Part shown: positions 8,845 through 18,077 of the stretch, piece after piece
How positions within the stretch are numbered: position 1 is the first letter of the stretch
Layout: each line of letters opens with the position of its first letter
DNA from: CAZABP01 sp964483245
GTDB taxonomy: Bacteria; Planctomycetota; UBA1135; UBA2386
Direction of reading: 5' to 3'
NCBI GenBank assembly: GCA_964483245.1
Contig: CAZABP010000027.1
Location: 1-60,639 of the forward strand
DNA length: 60,639 nucleotides
Program-made: the position numbers and the translations under genes
The notes under the pieces: generated by a model
Told to the model about the DNA's origin: nothing
What the model saw: only the letters and a program-made list of their open reading frames with translations
Databases searched by the model: none

Positions 8845-10631
8845 TGCAAGGCCCCGGGCTGCGCGGCCGGCTGATCCTCGGCGCGAGTGCGCTCGTGGTC
8901 GGCTTCGTGCTGCTCGGGACTGCCGTGCTCAGCGAGGTGCTGACCGGCTATGGCGAACGCCAGGTGGTGCTCGAACTGCAAGGCGCGCAGACCAGCTATG
9001 AGAGCCATCTCGGCCTGCGCCGCCGCGCGCTGCGTGAGCGCGCCGACCTGCTGGCGGACGCACCGGTCCTGAAAGCAGTCGTCAGCACCGGGGACCGCGC
9101 GACGATCGAGAGCACGGTCGAAGCGTTGCGCAGTTGGAGTGCCCGCGATCTCGTCGCCGTGCTCGCGCCCGGCGGCGGTCCGAAGGCGCGCCTGCTCGCC
9201 GCACTGCCGGCGACGGCTGGTCCGGCGATCGCTGCTTCGGAGCCTGGGGACGAGCCGACCGACCTGTTGCTGCCCGCCGGTCACGCGCTGTACCACGTCG
9301 CGACGATGCCGATCCTCGAGGGGGACCGCGTGAGCGCGATCTTGTGCATCGGCGAACGGATCGATGGCCAGACCGCGCGGGAGATCGTCGCGGCGACCAA
9401 CCACGACGCGCTGCTGTGGTTCGCTGGGCGGATCGTCGGCCAGGCGCGTCAGGATGCGGAGACCGGTGCACCGCTGATCGCCAGCGATGCAGAGGAGGGC
9501 GCGCTGACCGGGCACCTCACGCACCGCCCCGACCCTGTGACCGTGGAGCTGACGCTGGCCGGCATGCCGCGCCGCGTGCGGATCGTGCCGCTGCATCCGA
9601 GCGGTGGCCGGCTCGTGCTGTCACGCGATCCGGCGCAGCTGCGCGGACTCCAGCAGTCGGCCTGGACGACACTGGTCGCGGTCGGTCTCGCGATCGGCCT
9701 CGCCGGCGTGCTGGCGAGTCTCGCCGTCGCGCGCCGGATCACCAACCCGCTGCTGGCGCTGGCGCGCGGCGCGGATGCGATGTCGGCCGGTGACCTGCAG
9801 GCGCGCGTCGAGGTCGGCGGGGGACGCGAGTTCGCGCAGGTGGCGCAGGCGTTCAACAACATGGCGGCCCGGATCGGTGCGCTGCTGCGTGACGTCCGTG
9901 AGCAGGCCTCGCGCGCCGAGGCGGCAAACCACGCCAAGGATGCGTTCCTCGCGTCGGTCAGCCATGAGCTGCGCACGCCCGCGACCAACATCCGCGCCTA
10001 TGCCGAGATCCTGGCGGACTACGGCCCGCAGACCTCGCACGACGAGCAGCGCGAGTTCCTGGGCATCATCCTCGGCCAGACCGGCCATCTCGAAGCGCTG
10101 ATCGGACAGGTGCTCGACTTCGCCGAGCTGGCCGGCACCGAACTCGCCGCAACGGCGTCGCCCGCTGCGTTGGCCGAGCTCGTACAGCAGGCGATTGCAC
10201 CGCTGCGCGATGCGGCCGAGGCGAAGAAGATCACGCTCGAGCTGGCGCTCGATGAGGAGCTGTGCGTGCGCGCCGAGGCGCGGCGCATGCAGCAACTCGT
10301 GCGCGCCGTGGTCGAGAACGCGCTGGCGTTCGCGCCGGCGCGTACGCCGGTCGAGATCACGCTCGTGCGCGGCGGCGCGACGGCGGTGCTCGAGATCCGC
10401 GACCATGGCCCGGGAGTACCGGATCCGCTGAAGGAGATGATCTTCGAGCCGTTCTTCCAGGGTGGCGATCACCTGACGGGGAAGCCGTCGGGGATCGGGC
10501 TCGGGCTGACGGTCGCGCGCACGATCGCGCAGGCGCATGGTGGCTCGCTGCGCTGCGAGGATGCACCCGGCGGCGGGGCCTGCTTCCGGTTGGAGCTTCC
10601 GGTGTTGGTCGCGCAGGCGGTTGCGGTGTGA
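8844..10631 (+). CDS. Membrane sensor histidine kinase (HAMP, HisKA, HATPase)
   Basis: A 595-residue two-component sensor. TM1 spans ~9-30, a large extracytoplasmic sensor region ~31-272, TM2 ~274-296, and HAMP ~297-350. The phospho-acceptor H-box is SVSHELRTP with His374. The HATPase domain has an altered N-box (VVENALAFAP), DHGPGVP and GIGLGLTVA. The ATG overlaps the stop of the heme-cupredoxin gene (TGATG), so it is likely made with that protein and may monitor it. No response regulator is next to it; the following genes are on the other strand. The C-terminal tail after the kinase core is short. Confidence 0.9.
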   Translation: MQGPGLRGRLILGASALVVGFVLLGTAVLSEVLTGYGERQVVLELQGAQTSYESHLGLRRRALRERADLLADAPVLKAVVSTGDRATIESTVEALRSWSARDLVAVLAPGGGPKARLLAALPATAGPAIAASEPGDEPTDLLLPAGHALYHVATMPILEGDRVSAILCIGERIDGQTAREIVAATNHDALLWFAGRIVGQARQDAETGAPLIASDAEEGALTGHLTHRPDPVTVELTLAGMPRRVRIVPLHPSGGRLVLSRDPAQLRGLQQSAWTTLVAVGLAIGLAGVLASLAVARRITNPLLALARGADAMSAGDLQARVEVGGGREFAQVAQAFNNMAARIGALLRDVREQASRAEAANHAKDAFLASVSHELRTPATNIRAYAEILADYGPQTSHDEQREFLGIILGQTGHLEALIGQVLDFAELAGTELAATASPAALAELVQQAIAPLRDAAEAKKITLELALDEELCVRAEARRMQQLVRAVVENALAFAPARTPVEITLVRGGATAVLEIRDHGPGVPDPLKEMIFEPFFQGGDHLTGKPSGIGLGLTVARTIAQAHGGSLRCEDAPGGGACFRLELPVLVAQAVAV

Positions 10632-10659
10632 GAGCCTGCTACTGAATCCCCGCTGCGTT

Positions 10660-10678
10660 CGGCCGGCTGCGGCGGCCG
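10660..10678. terminator. Weak hairpin between convergent genes
   Basis: CGGCCG arms (10660-10665 and 10673-10678) around a 7-nt loop, in the 54-nt gap between the histidine kinase stop and the sigma factor stop. The arms are short and there is no T-tract, so this is only a possible terminator. Confidence 0.25.
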
Positions 10679-10685
10679 CGCTAGC

Positions 10686-11213
10686 TCACCGCCCCTCCCC
10701 CTCCAACCGTCGCCACAACCACGCACGCGCAAACGCCCACTCCCGGCGTGCCGTGCGTGCCGAGATCCCGAGTGCCTGGGCTGCCTGTGCTTCCTCCAAC
10801 CCGGCATAGAACCGCAGCCGCACGACTTCGGCGGCGCGCGGGTTCTCGACCGCGAGCGCCGTGACCGCCTCGTCGAGTGCGGCGACCTCCTCGAACGACG
10901 CCGTCTGCGCCACTTCGACGGCGTCCAGCGGCAGCCGCTGCATGCGCCCCTGCCGCTTCTGCGCCTGCCGGCGGCGCGCGTGATCGATCAGGATGCGCCG
11001 CATCGCTTCGGCGGCAGCGCCATAGAACCGCCGCGGCTCCTGCTCGAGGTCCGGCAACTGCGTGCGGAGCGCGAGCCAGGCTTCGTGGACGAGCGCGGTT
11101 GCCTGCAGCGTGTGGCCGGCCCGCTCCTGGTCGAGCTGGCGGCGCGCGAGGATCCGCATCTGCGCATGCACGGCGGCCAGCAACGTCGGGTCCGGCTCCT
11201 GCGTCTGGTTCAC
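10686..11213 (-). CDS. ECF-type RNA polymerase sigma factor
   Basis: A 175-residue sigma factor of the ECF group that lacks obvious sigma regions 1 and 3. Region 2 includes LLAAVHAQMRILARRQLDQE and ATALVHEAWLAL with RRFYGAAAEAMRRILIDHAR. Region 4 is LDEAVTALAVENPRAAEVVRLRFYAGLEEAQAAQALG with the helix-turn-helix ISARTARREWAFARAWL. This resembles the TIGR02999-type sigma factors frequent in Planctomycetota. The GTG start at 11213 overlaps the TGA of the kinase gene by 4 bp (GTGA), so the kinase and sigma factor are produced together. The kinase could modify the sigma factor or a partner; no anti-sigma gene is adjacent. Confidence 0.88.
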   Translation of the reverse strand: MNQTQEPDPTLLAAVHAQMRILARRQLDQERAGHTLQATALVHEAWLALRTQLPDLEQEPRRFYGAAAEAMRRILIDHARRRQAQKRQGRMQRLPLDAVEVAQTASFEEVAALDEAVTALAVENPRAAEVVRLRFYAGLEEAQAAQALGISARTARREWAFARAWLWRRLEGEGR

Positions 11214-13453
11214 TTCGCAGCCGCCTTCGCGTCGCGCCGCACGAGCTGTTCCCGCACGATGGCCAACGTCCGCCGCGCCATCGCCGCGCGCGGATCGGTG
11301 CGGCCGCCGAGGATCCGCTCGACGTCGGCGAACAGCGCATCCGCTTCGTCGCGGCGCCCCTGGTCGGCGACGATCGCGCCGAGCGAGACGAGTGCCTGCG
11401 CGAACTGCACGTGTTGTTCGCCGTGGAGCTTGCGGCGCAGCTCGACCGCCTCGCGCATCGGTGGCTCCGCCTCGGCGGCGCGCCCCTGGCCGCGCAGGCT
11501 GCCCGCCACGTTCGTCAGGGCGCTCGCCAGCTCGAGATCGACGCCGATCGGGGAACTGCGCAACCCATCGACGGCGCGCGCGAACCAGCGCTCGGCGTCG
11601 GCAAAGTTCCGATGCCCGAGGTGGACCATGCCGAGCCCGTTGTAGGCCATCGACAGCGAAGGCCCCGCCTCGTCTCCGATCGACTCGAGCAGCGCGATCG
11701 CCGCGGTGACCTCGCGCTCTGCCTCGGCGAGCTCGTTCTGATGGCGCAGCACATCGGCCAGCGCCGTCCTGGTTTCTCCCTGCAGTCGCGCGCCGAGCTC
11801 CCCGGCCGCTTCGGCGTGCACCAGCGCCTCGCGCAGCAACTGCTCTGCGCCGCTCCAGTCCAGCCGATCGTGACGCAGCCAGCCGAGCTCCCACAGACTG
11901 GCGCCGAGCTGGCGGTGGCGCAGCGGGGAATCGGCCGGCACGTCGCGCCGCAGCTCGAGCGCGCGCGCGAGCTGAGGCTCGGCGAGCTGCGCGAGGCCGA
12001 GCGAGCGGTAGGCGGATCCGAGCGTGTTGCGCAGCCGTGCTTCGACATCCGGTTCCAGCTCGTCCTGGCGGTCCAGCTCGCGCGCGAACTCGGTCAGGAA
12101 CTCACGCACGGTCCAGTCGGCGTCCCGCTTGGTGTGCGGGTCGGTCGTCGCGAGCATGCGGACGGTCAGGCCGAGCACACGCTTGGTGTGCTGGTGCGCG
12201 AGCAGCGCCTCACGCCAGCCGACCGCCGCGAGGACGAGCCCGCCGAGCAGCGTGACCAGCGCCGTGCACGCCAACGTGACCGCCAGCGCGTGCCGGCGGG
12301 TGAACTTCCGCAGGCGATAGATCCGGCTCGGTGGGGACGCCAAGACCGGTTCGTGGGTCAGCCAACGCTGCAGGTCGTCGGCGAGCGCGGCTGCCGAGCG
12401 GTAGCGGCGGTCGCGGTCCCGCTCGAGCGCGCGCTGCACGATCCAGTCCAGTTCACCAGCCAGCAGCCGGCGCATCCGGCCCGGCTCCGTGAGCCTGCGC
12501 GCCGCGAGATCCGCCTGCAACGTCGCGGGCAACGCCGCGAAGCGCCGGCTCGGCCGCGGCGCGTCCTGGCTGCGGATCCGCTGCACCAACCCGAAGTCGT
12601 CGCTGTCCGGCCAGGGTGGACCGGAAAACGGCCGGACACCCGCCAGCAGCTCGTACAGGATCCCGCCGAGACCCCAGACGTCGGCGCGCGTGTCGACGTC
12701 CGGCGCCGAGGCGGCCTGTTCCGGCGCCATCGCCTCGAGCGTGCCGAGCACCTGCTGCGGCCTCGTCGCGGCGCTCGGCTCGCGCGCTTCGGCGGTCGCC
12801 TTCGCGATCCCGAAGTCGATGACCTTCGGTGCAGGGCCACGCTCGGTCGCTGCGACGAGCACGTTGCTCGGCTTCAGATCGCGGTGGATCACGCCGCGGC
12901 GGTGCGCGTGGTCGATCGCGAGGCAGACGTCGCGCAGCAGCGCGACCCGCGCACGCAGCGGCAGCCGCTGCTCGTCGCAGAACGCCGTGATCGGTCGTCC
13001 CGGCACGAGCTCCATGACGAAGAACGGCCGCCCGGTCGCGTGCGTGCCGGCGTCGTAGACCTTCGCGATGTGCGGATGGTCGAGCCACGCCAGCGTCTGC
13101 CGCTCGATCTCGAACCGCGCGACCACCTGGCGCGAGTCCATGCCCGGCTTCAGCAGCTTCAGCGCGACCTCGCGTTGGATCGGCGTCTGCTGTTCGGCGC
13201 GCCAGACGACGCCGAAGCCTCCCTCGCCGATCGTCTCGCGGAGCGCGTAGCGACCGACCAGGTCGCCCGGTCGTTCGGCTGGGGCGTCGTCGAGGAAGCC
13301 CTCGGCCTGGTCGTGCGCCGCGAGCAGCGACTCGACCTCGGCGCGCAGCGGCGCGTCGCCCGCGCACGCGCGCGCCAGGAAGGCCGCGCGCTGCTCCGTG
13401 GGGCAGTCGAGCGCCGCATGGAACAGCTCGCGGATCCGGGTCGGCTCGGGCAT
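11210..13453 (-). CDS. Ser/Thr protein kinase with TPR region
   Basis: A 747-residue Hanks-type kinase anchored in the membrane. After a ~60-residue helical leader, the kinase domain shows the Gly loop GEGGFGVVW (76-84), Lys99 in ALKLL, the catalytic loop HRDLKPSNV (Asp192) and DFG (Asp213). The activation-end motif reads GTLEAMAPEQA, with Leu-Glu-Ala where Pro-Glu-Tyr is usual. A single TM helix at ~390-415 is followed by a ~320-residue TPR-like helical repeat region, probably extracytoplasmic, for sensing or partner binding. All catalytic residues are present, so it should be active. It is followed by and translationally coupled to the sigma factor gene. Confidence 0.93.
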   Translation of the reverse strand: MPEPTRIRELFHAALDCPTEQRAAFLARACAGDAPLRAEVESLLAAHDQAEGFLDDAPAERPGDLVGRYALRETIGEGGFGVVWRAEQQTPIQREVALKLLKPGMDSRQVVARFEIERQTLAWLDHPHIAKVYDAGTHATGRPFFVMELVPGRPITAFCDEQRLPLRARVALLRDVCLAIDHAHRRGVIHRDLKPSNVLVAATERGPAPKVIDFGIAKATAEAREPSAATRPQQVLGTLEAMAPEQAASAPDVDTRADVWGLGGILYELLAGVRPFSGPPWPDSDDFGLVQRIRSQDAPRPSRRFAALPATLQADLAARRLTEPGRMRRLLAGELDWIVQRALERDRDRRYRSAAALADDLQRWLTHEPVLASPPSRIYRLRKFTRRHALAVTLACTALVTLLGGLVLAAVGWREALLAHQHTKRVLGLTVRMLATTDPHTKRDADWTVREFLTEFARELDRQDELEPDVEARLRNTLGSAYRSLGLAQLAEPQLARALELRRDVPADSPLRHRQLGASLWELGWLRHDRLDWSGAEQLLREALVHAEAAGELGARLQGETRTALADVLRHQNELAEAEREVTAAIALLESIGDEAGPSLSMAYNGLGMVHLGHRNFADAERWFARAVDGLRSSPIGVDLELASALTNVAGSLRGQGRAAEAEPPMREAVELRRKLHGEQHVQFAQALVSLGAIVADQGRRDEADALFADVERILGGRTDPRAAMARRTLAIVREQLVRRDAKAAAK

Positions 13454-13492
13454 GCGTGCGGCCCTTCTACCACGCGGTTGCCAGTGTTCGCC

Positions 13493-14404
13493 TCAGCAGA
13501 ACGCCGGGGCGATCCGCTCGATGCGCTGGCGGTGCTCGGCACCGAGGTCGGCGAGGCTCTGCAGGAACTTCGGGTGCGTCATCCCAGAGCCGAGGAACGT
13601 CCAGCGCATCGCCTGGTGCTGCACGGCGACGAACTCCTCACGTTGGGCGGCCGTCAGCTCGCGCCCGCGCGCCTGCTCGAACGCGGCGAGGTCGAACCGG
13701 GTCTGCTGCGCCAGCCCCTGATCGACGAACTCGCCGATCGCGAGGTAGCCATCGAGTGCCGCCGTGCGCGCCGTGGCGTCGCGCGGTGCCGCCAGCGCAG
13801 CGACGAGGTTCGCGTCGACCTTGGCGTGCTGCGCCTCCTCCATCCAGTGGTGCTTCAACAGGCTCTTGAACCGCGCGTCGATCGTCTGGTCGTCGCGGAC
13901 GCACTCGAGCCAGTGCCGCTGCGTCATCCACTCGATCTGCAGGATCACCAGCGCAACACTGAGCGGATCGTGCGCGAGCACCGCCTGGGCGACGGCTTCC
14001 GGCGGCCCGATCACGTCGCACGGCGTGCCGAACCCGCGCAGGAACGCCGCGCGGAACTCCTTGAACAGATGGATGTGCTTCGCCTCTTCACTGGCGAACG
14101 CCAGCAGCGCACGCGTCCGATGGTCGTCGCCGCCGAGTTCCGGCCGCGCGTGGTCCAGCACGAACGGCAGGATGAACTCCTCGACCAGCCCGAACATGAA
14201 CAGGTAGCCATGCGCGCGGATCTGGTTCAGCAGCAGGCGGTCCTGCGCGTCCAGGAACGCGAGCGGGCGCGTGCGGGCCAGCGCTTCCGGTAGGAACGGC
14301 AGGCGGAAGTCGAACTCGGTGGTCGGGTCGATCAGGTCCTCGACGCGCCATTGCGTCTTCTCGGACGCGGCGAGGATCTCGGGCCAGGCATAGGTCGTCG
14401 TCAT
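13493..14404 (-). CDS. Ferritin-like diiron protein (oxygenase-like)
   Basis: A 303-residue, mostly helical protein. Residues consistent with a diiron centre are Glu75/76 in FGLVEEFILPF, Glu107-x2-His110 in SEEAKHIHLF, Glu158 in IEWMTQRHW and Glu190-x2-His193 in MEEAQHAK, giving the four-carboxylate, two-His pattern of ferritin-like oxygenases such as the AurF group. There is no signal peptide, so it is cytoplasmic. The start at 14404 is preceded by an AAGGAAT ribosome site; a longer in-frame start at 14458 is less likely. The substrate is unknown, and a peroxide or iron-handling role cannot be excluded. It is encoded upstream of the kinase gene on the same strand, 39 nt away. Confidence 0.65.
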   Translation of the reverse strand: MTTTYAWPEILAASEKTQWRVEDLIDPTTEFDFRLPFLPEALARTRPLAFLDAQDRLLLNQIRAHGYLFMFGLVEEFILPFVLDHARPELGGDDHRTRALLAFASEEAKHIHLFKEFRAAFLRGFGTPCDVIGPPEAVAQAVLAHDPLSVALVILQIEWMTQRHWLECVRDDQTIDARFKSLLKHHWMEEAQHAKVDANLVAALAAPRDATARTAALDGYLAIGEFVDQGLAQQTRFDLAAFEQARGRELTAAQREEFVAVQHQAMRWTFLGSGMTHPKFLQSLADLGAEHRQRIERIAPAFC

Positions 14405-14513
14405 CGGGATTCCTTGGCTGTGGGTCGCGGAAGGGCCGCTCTGCCCGTCCACACCCAAGGGCGCAGGAATCCACCTGCGCCGGCCAAGGAATCCGCAGAA
14501 ACCGCTGCTCGCG

Positions 14514-16478
14514 TTACTGCGAGCGCTGCACGCCGCCGCCGAACGTCCCGGCGAAGACCCGGCTGCTGCTCGGGTCGACCAGCAGGCCGCCGACCGGCTG
14601 CGGGTTCAGGCCGGTGATCAGCTTGGTCCAGGTGTCGCCGCGGTTCGTGCTGCGGTAGACGCCGGCGTCGCGGTTGGCGAACGTGCTGCTGGCGTAGATC
14701 GTCGCCGGCGCCAGCCGGTCGACCGCGATGTCGGCGATCTCGTCGGCATCGAGGCCGGTCACGCGGCGCGCCCAGTTGTTGCCGCCGTTCGTCGTGCGGA
14801 ACACCCCGCGCGTGCGGGTGCCGGCATACAGCGTCGTCGGCGTCGTCGCCTCGATCGCGAGCACGGTCACGTTCGGGTCGTCGATGCCGTTGCTGGCGAC
14901 GCTCCAGGACACCGCGCCATCGGTCGTGCGGTACACGCCGCCCCAGGTGCCGGCGTAGACGCGCGTCGTCGTGACCGGGTCGACGAGCAGCGCCGTGACC
15001 TGCAGGTTGCCCAGCCCGCTGTTGGCCGCGGCCCAGGTGGCGCCGGCATCGGCGCTCAGGAACACGCCGCTGGTCAACGTCCCGGCGTACAGCCGCGCCG
15101 GGTTCTGCGGATCGATCGCGAGCGACAGCATGTTCAGCTCGGTGATCCCGGTGTTGACCGCAGCCCAGCTGCCGCCGCTGTCGAAGGTCTGGAACACGCC
15201 GGCATCCTCGGTGGCTGCGTACAGCATCGTCGGCGTCTGCGGATTCACGACGATCGCCATGACGTCGACGTTGCCGAGCCCGGTCTTGCGCTCGGCCCAG
15301 GTCGCACCGCTGTCGGTCGAACGGAACACGCCGCTGCCGCTCGCGGCGTACAGCGTCGCCGCGTTGGTCGGATCGGCGACGATCCGGCGCACGTAGGCGC
15401 TCAGCACGCCGGCCGTGCTGGGGTTCCAGGTCGTGCCGCCGTCCGCCGAGCGGAACAGTCCGGCCGACGTCGTGCCGGCCAGCAGCACCTGCGCGTTGGT
15501 CGGGTGCACGGCGACCGACTGCACGTCGTCCTCGGCGAGGCCGGTGCTGAGCGCCGCCCAGTTGGCACCGGAATCGATCGAGCGCCAGATCCCGCCGCCA
15601 TCCAGCGCCGCATACAGCGTCGCCGGCGCCGCCGGGTCGAGCGCGATGCACTGCACCTGGAAGCCGTTGGGCAGCCCGCTGTTCGACGACGACCAGTTCG
15701 TGCCGCCGTTCGTCGTCTTGAACAGCCCGCCGGCCAACGTGCCGGCGTAGACGATCTGCGAGTTCGTCGGATCGACCGCGACCGTGTTCATCGCGAGACT
15801 CGGCAGCCCGGTGTTGATCGCGCTCCAGTTGCTGCCGCCGTTGGTGCTGCGGAACATGCCGCCGAACTGCGTGCCGGCGTACAGCGTCGTCGGGGTCGAC
15901 GGCGCGATCGCCAGCGTCAGCACGCGCGTGTCGCTCAGGCCGTTCGTGATGCGCGTCCAGCTCGTGCCGTTGTTGGTCGAGCGGTAGAACCCGCCGTTGT
16001 TGCCGCCGGCGTACACGTTGGTCGTCGTCGTCGGGTGCACGACGACCGCGGTCAGGTTCGTGTTGTTGATCCCGGTGTTGTGCGCCGTCCACGTGGCGCC
16101 GGAGTTCGTCGACTTGTAGAGCCCCATCGACGTCGCGGCGTAGACCGTCGTCGGCGTGCCCGGGTCGACGGCGACCCCGCGGACCGACGCCAGACCGGCC
16201 AGCAGATCGGTCGTGCGCGTGTCGTTGGGGATCCCGCTGTTGATCGCGGCCCAGGTGGTGCCGCCATCCATGCTGCGGAAGATCCCGCCGCGCTCGGTGC
16301 CGGCGTAGACGGCGGCCGCAGTCGGATCGAACGCGATCGACAGCATGTTGCCGCCGGTCATGCCGGCTCCGGCCGTGCCCCAGAAGTTGTTGTTGCCGCC
16401 GCCGCCACCGCCGCCGCCACCGCAGCCGGCGAGCAGCGCCAGCGGCGCGAACGTCAGCGCCCAGGAGTGCTTGGTCAT
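14514..16478 (-). CDS. BNR/sialidase-like repeat lipoprotein
   Basis: A 654-residue surface lipoprotein. The N-terminus MTKHSWALTFAPLALLAGC has a lipobox with Cys19, followed by nine Gly residues, then a tandem array of ~13-14 repeats of about 43-45 residues. Each repeat carries an Asp-Pro, a [VL]YAGT strand, and an Asp-box such as STNGGSNW or SADGGTTW. This is the pattern of multi-blade beta-propellers related to BNR repeats and the Ycf48/photosystem II assembly-factor-like family. Expected location is anchored at the outer or inner membrane, facing out. No enzyme active-site residues are visible, so it is not clearly a sialidase. The start at 16478 gives the canonical lipoprotein signal. 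Confidence 0.85.
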   Translation of the reverse strand: MTKHSWALTFAPLALLAGCGGGGGGGGGNNNFWGTAGAGMTGGNMLSIAFDPTAAAVYAGTERGGIFRSMDGGTTWAAINSGIPNDTRTTDLLAGLASVRGVAVDPGTPTTVYAATSMGLYKSTNSGATWTAHNTGINNTNLTAVVVHPTTTTNVYAGGNNGGFYRSTNNGTSWTRITNGLSDTRVLTLAIAPSTPTTLYAGTQFGGMFRSTNGGSNWSAINTGLPSLAMNTVAVDPTNSQIVYAGTLAGGLFKTTNGGTNWSSSNSGLPNGFQVQCIALDPAAPATLYAALDGGGIWRSIDSGANWAALSTGLAEDDVQSVAVHPTNAQVLLAGTTSAGLFRSADGGTTWNPSTAGVLSAYVRRIVADPTNAATLYAASGSGVFRSTDSGATWAERKTGLGNVDVMAIVVNPQTPTMLYAATEDAGVFQTFDSGGSWAAVNTGITELNMLSLAIDPQNPARLYAGTLTSGVFLSADAGATWAAANSGLGNLQVTALLVDPVTTTRVYAGTWGGVYRTTDGAVSWSVASNGIDDPNVTVLAIEATTPTTLYAGTRTRGVFRTTNGGNNWARRVTGLDADEIADIAVDRLAPATIYASSTFANRDAGVYRSTNRGDTWTKLITGLNPQPVGGLLVDPSSSRVFAGTFGGGVQRSQ

Positions 16479-16666
16479 TCTTGGACTCATCCCGGCTCGG
16501 GATTTCGGCATTCCGGCCGGTCCGCCTCAGGGCTTCCCGGAAGGCATCTTCCGGCTGGGCTTGCGGCCGGACGCCCTGGGCCGTTGGCATCGCGGACGCG
16601 GTACGTCCGCATTTCGGACGGCGGTGGCAATTGGGCCCCCGGCACCGGCATTGCGTGCTGCACGCC

Positions 16667-18061
16667 ATGAACCCACGAGCCCTCCCGGTCGGCTCAGCCG
16701 CCGCCATGTTCCTGACGCTCCTCGCAGTTTCAGCGCTGCCGGCGCAGTCGGTCTATCCATACCGCGCGGTGGACCTCGGCACCCCGCCGAATGGAAGTCC
16801 GTCCGGCGGCGTCGGCGCTGCCAGCATCTCGGCCGATGGTCGGACCATCGCCGGCACGCAGGTGTGGGAACCGTACGTGTGGACCGAGGGGCTCGGCATG
16901 CGCTCGCTGACGAAGCTCTCCGGCAAGTTGAACGCAGACGTCCTCGACGTCGATCTGCAAGGCAACGCCGTCGGCTCCTGCGGCTGGCAAGCGACGACGA
17001 ATCAGCAGACGGCCGTGCGCTGGGATGCGAATGGAACCCCGCAGACGCTCGGCAGCCTCGGTGGGCCGTTCAGCATCGCGATTGCGATCAACAGCAGCGG
17101 GACGATCGTCGGCAATGCGAGCGTCACGCGCGGGCCGAGCTACGACTGGCACGCATTCCTGTGGACCAAGTCCAGCGGGCTCATCGACCTGACGCCGGCG
17201 GCGACGAATGCCTGGGTCTACGACCTGAACGACGCCGGGCAGATCCTGCTCGACATCGACGGAGTCTCATATCGCATGTCGCCGGGGATCGGGCTGCAGA
17301 ACTTCGGCAACGTCTCCCTGCTGCGGATCAACGAGTCCGGGCAGATGACCGGCAAGGATCCGAACGGGGTCTCCGGCCGCTACACCGATGGGATCGGTTG
17401 GGAGTGGTTCGGCGGCGGGTCGAACGGGATCGAGTTCCGTGACCACGGCAACATCGACGTGTTCGGACGCATCGTCGGCACGCAGTGGATCCGCGTCAGC
17501 ACGAGCCCGCCGACGTACCAACACCGGGGCTATCTGTACACGTTCGGTCTCGGCTTCGAGCGGCTCGACGAGCAGCTCGATCCGAACCAGCTCGTGCGCG
17601 TCGAGGACATGGCCGGGATCACCGAGCGGGGGTTCATCGCGTGCAACGGGAGCTTCGGTTCCAACAACCGTGCGATGCGGCTCGAGCCGCGCTTCACCAG
17701 CTACTCCGGGACCGCGTGCAGCGGTTCCCGCGGGGAGCCGAAGGTCGCGTTCGGCGGCGTCCCGGCGCGCGGAAGGCGTGTTGCCCTGCTCGGTGCCGGC
17801 GCGGCTGCATCCGGGATGTTCCTGGTCGCGGCCAAGCCGGCGGCGATCGCCCTGCCGGGCGGCTGCACATTGCTCGTCGATCCGCTCGGGATGCTCGCGA
17901 TCCCGGTACCGGTGAATCCGATCGGGCAGGCGAGCGCGATCGTGGTCGTGCCGCCGGACCTGCCGAAGCTCCCGCTCTACTTGCAGTTCGTCAGCGCGGA
18001 CCCGCAGGCGCCGAATGGGTACTTCGCGCTGTCGGATTCGGTGCGGGTGGATCTGCAGTAG
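16667..18061 (+). CDS. HAF-repeat secreted protein
   Basis: A 464-residue exported protein with a signal peptide (MFLTLLAVSALPAQ region) after ATG 16667. Repeats of the extracellular HAF type are clear: VDLGTPP..GVGAASISADGRTIAGTQVWEPYVW, TLGSLGGPFSIAIAINSSGTIVG, VYDLNDAGQILLD and INESGQMTGKD. The last ~120 residues are a separate domain (GTACSGSRGEPKVAFGG ... PGGCTLLVDP) that recalls the Cys module of the secreted proteins at 3615 and 44371. It is transcribed divergently from the BNR lipoprotein across a 188-nt gap in which I see no clear promoter. The function is unknown; a beta-propeller-like surface protein is likely. Confidence 0.75.
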   Translation: MNPRALPVGSAAAMFLTLLAVSALPAQSVYPYRAVDLGTPPNGSPSGGVGAASISADGRTIAGTQVWEPYVWTEGLGMRSLTKLSGKLNADVLDVDLQGNAVGSCGWQATTNQQTAVRWDANGTPQTLGSLGGPFSIAIAINSSGTIVGNASVTRGPSYDWHAFLWTKSSGLIDLTPAATNAWVYDLNDAGQILLDIDGVSYRMSPGIGLQNFGNVSLLRINESGQMTGKDPNGVSGRYTDGIGWEWFGGGSNGIEFRDHGNIDVFGRIVGTQWIRVSTSPPTYQHRGYLYTFGLGFERLDEQLDPNQLVRVEDMAGITERGFIACNGSFGSNNRAMRLEPRFTSYSGTACSGSRGEPKVAFGGVPARGRRVALLGAGAAASGMFLVAAKPAAIALPGGCTLLVDPLGMLAIPVPVNPIGQASAIVVVPPDLPKLPLYLQFVSADPQAPNGYFALSDSVRVDLQ

Positions 18062-18077
18062 CGGGCGCGCACCCGGA

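Noticed and set aside
10877..14293. Open plus-strand frame of over 1,100 codons opposite the kinase gene
   Set aside because: Arg/Ala/Gln-rich low-information translation; the minus-strand kinase and sigma factor carry all conserved motifs.
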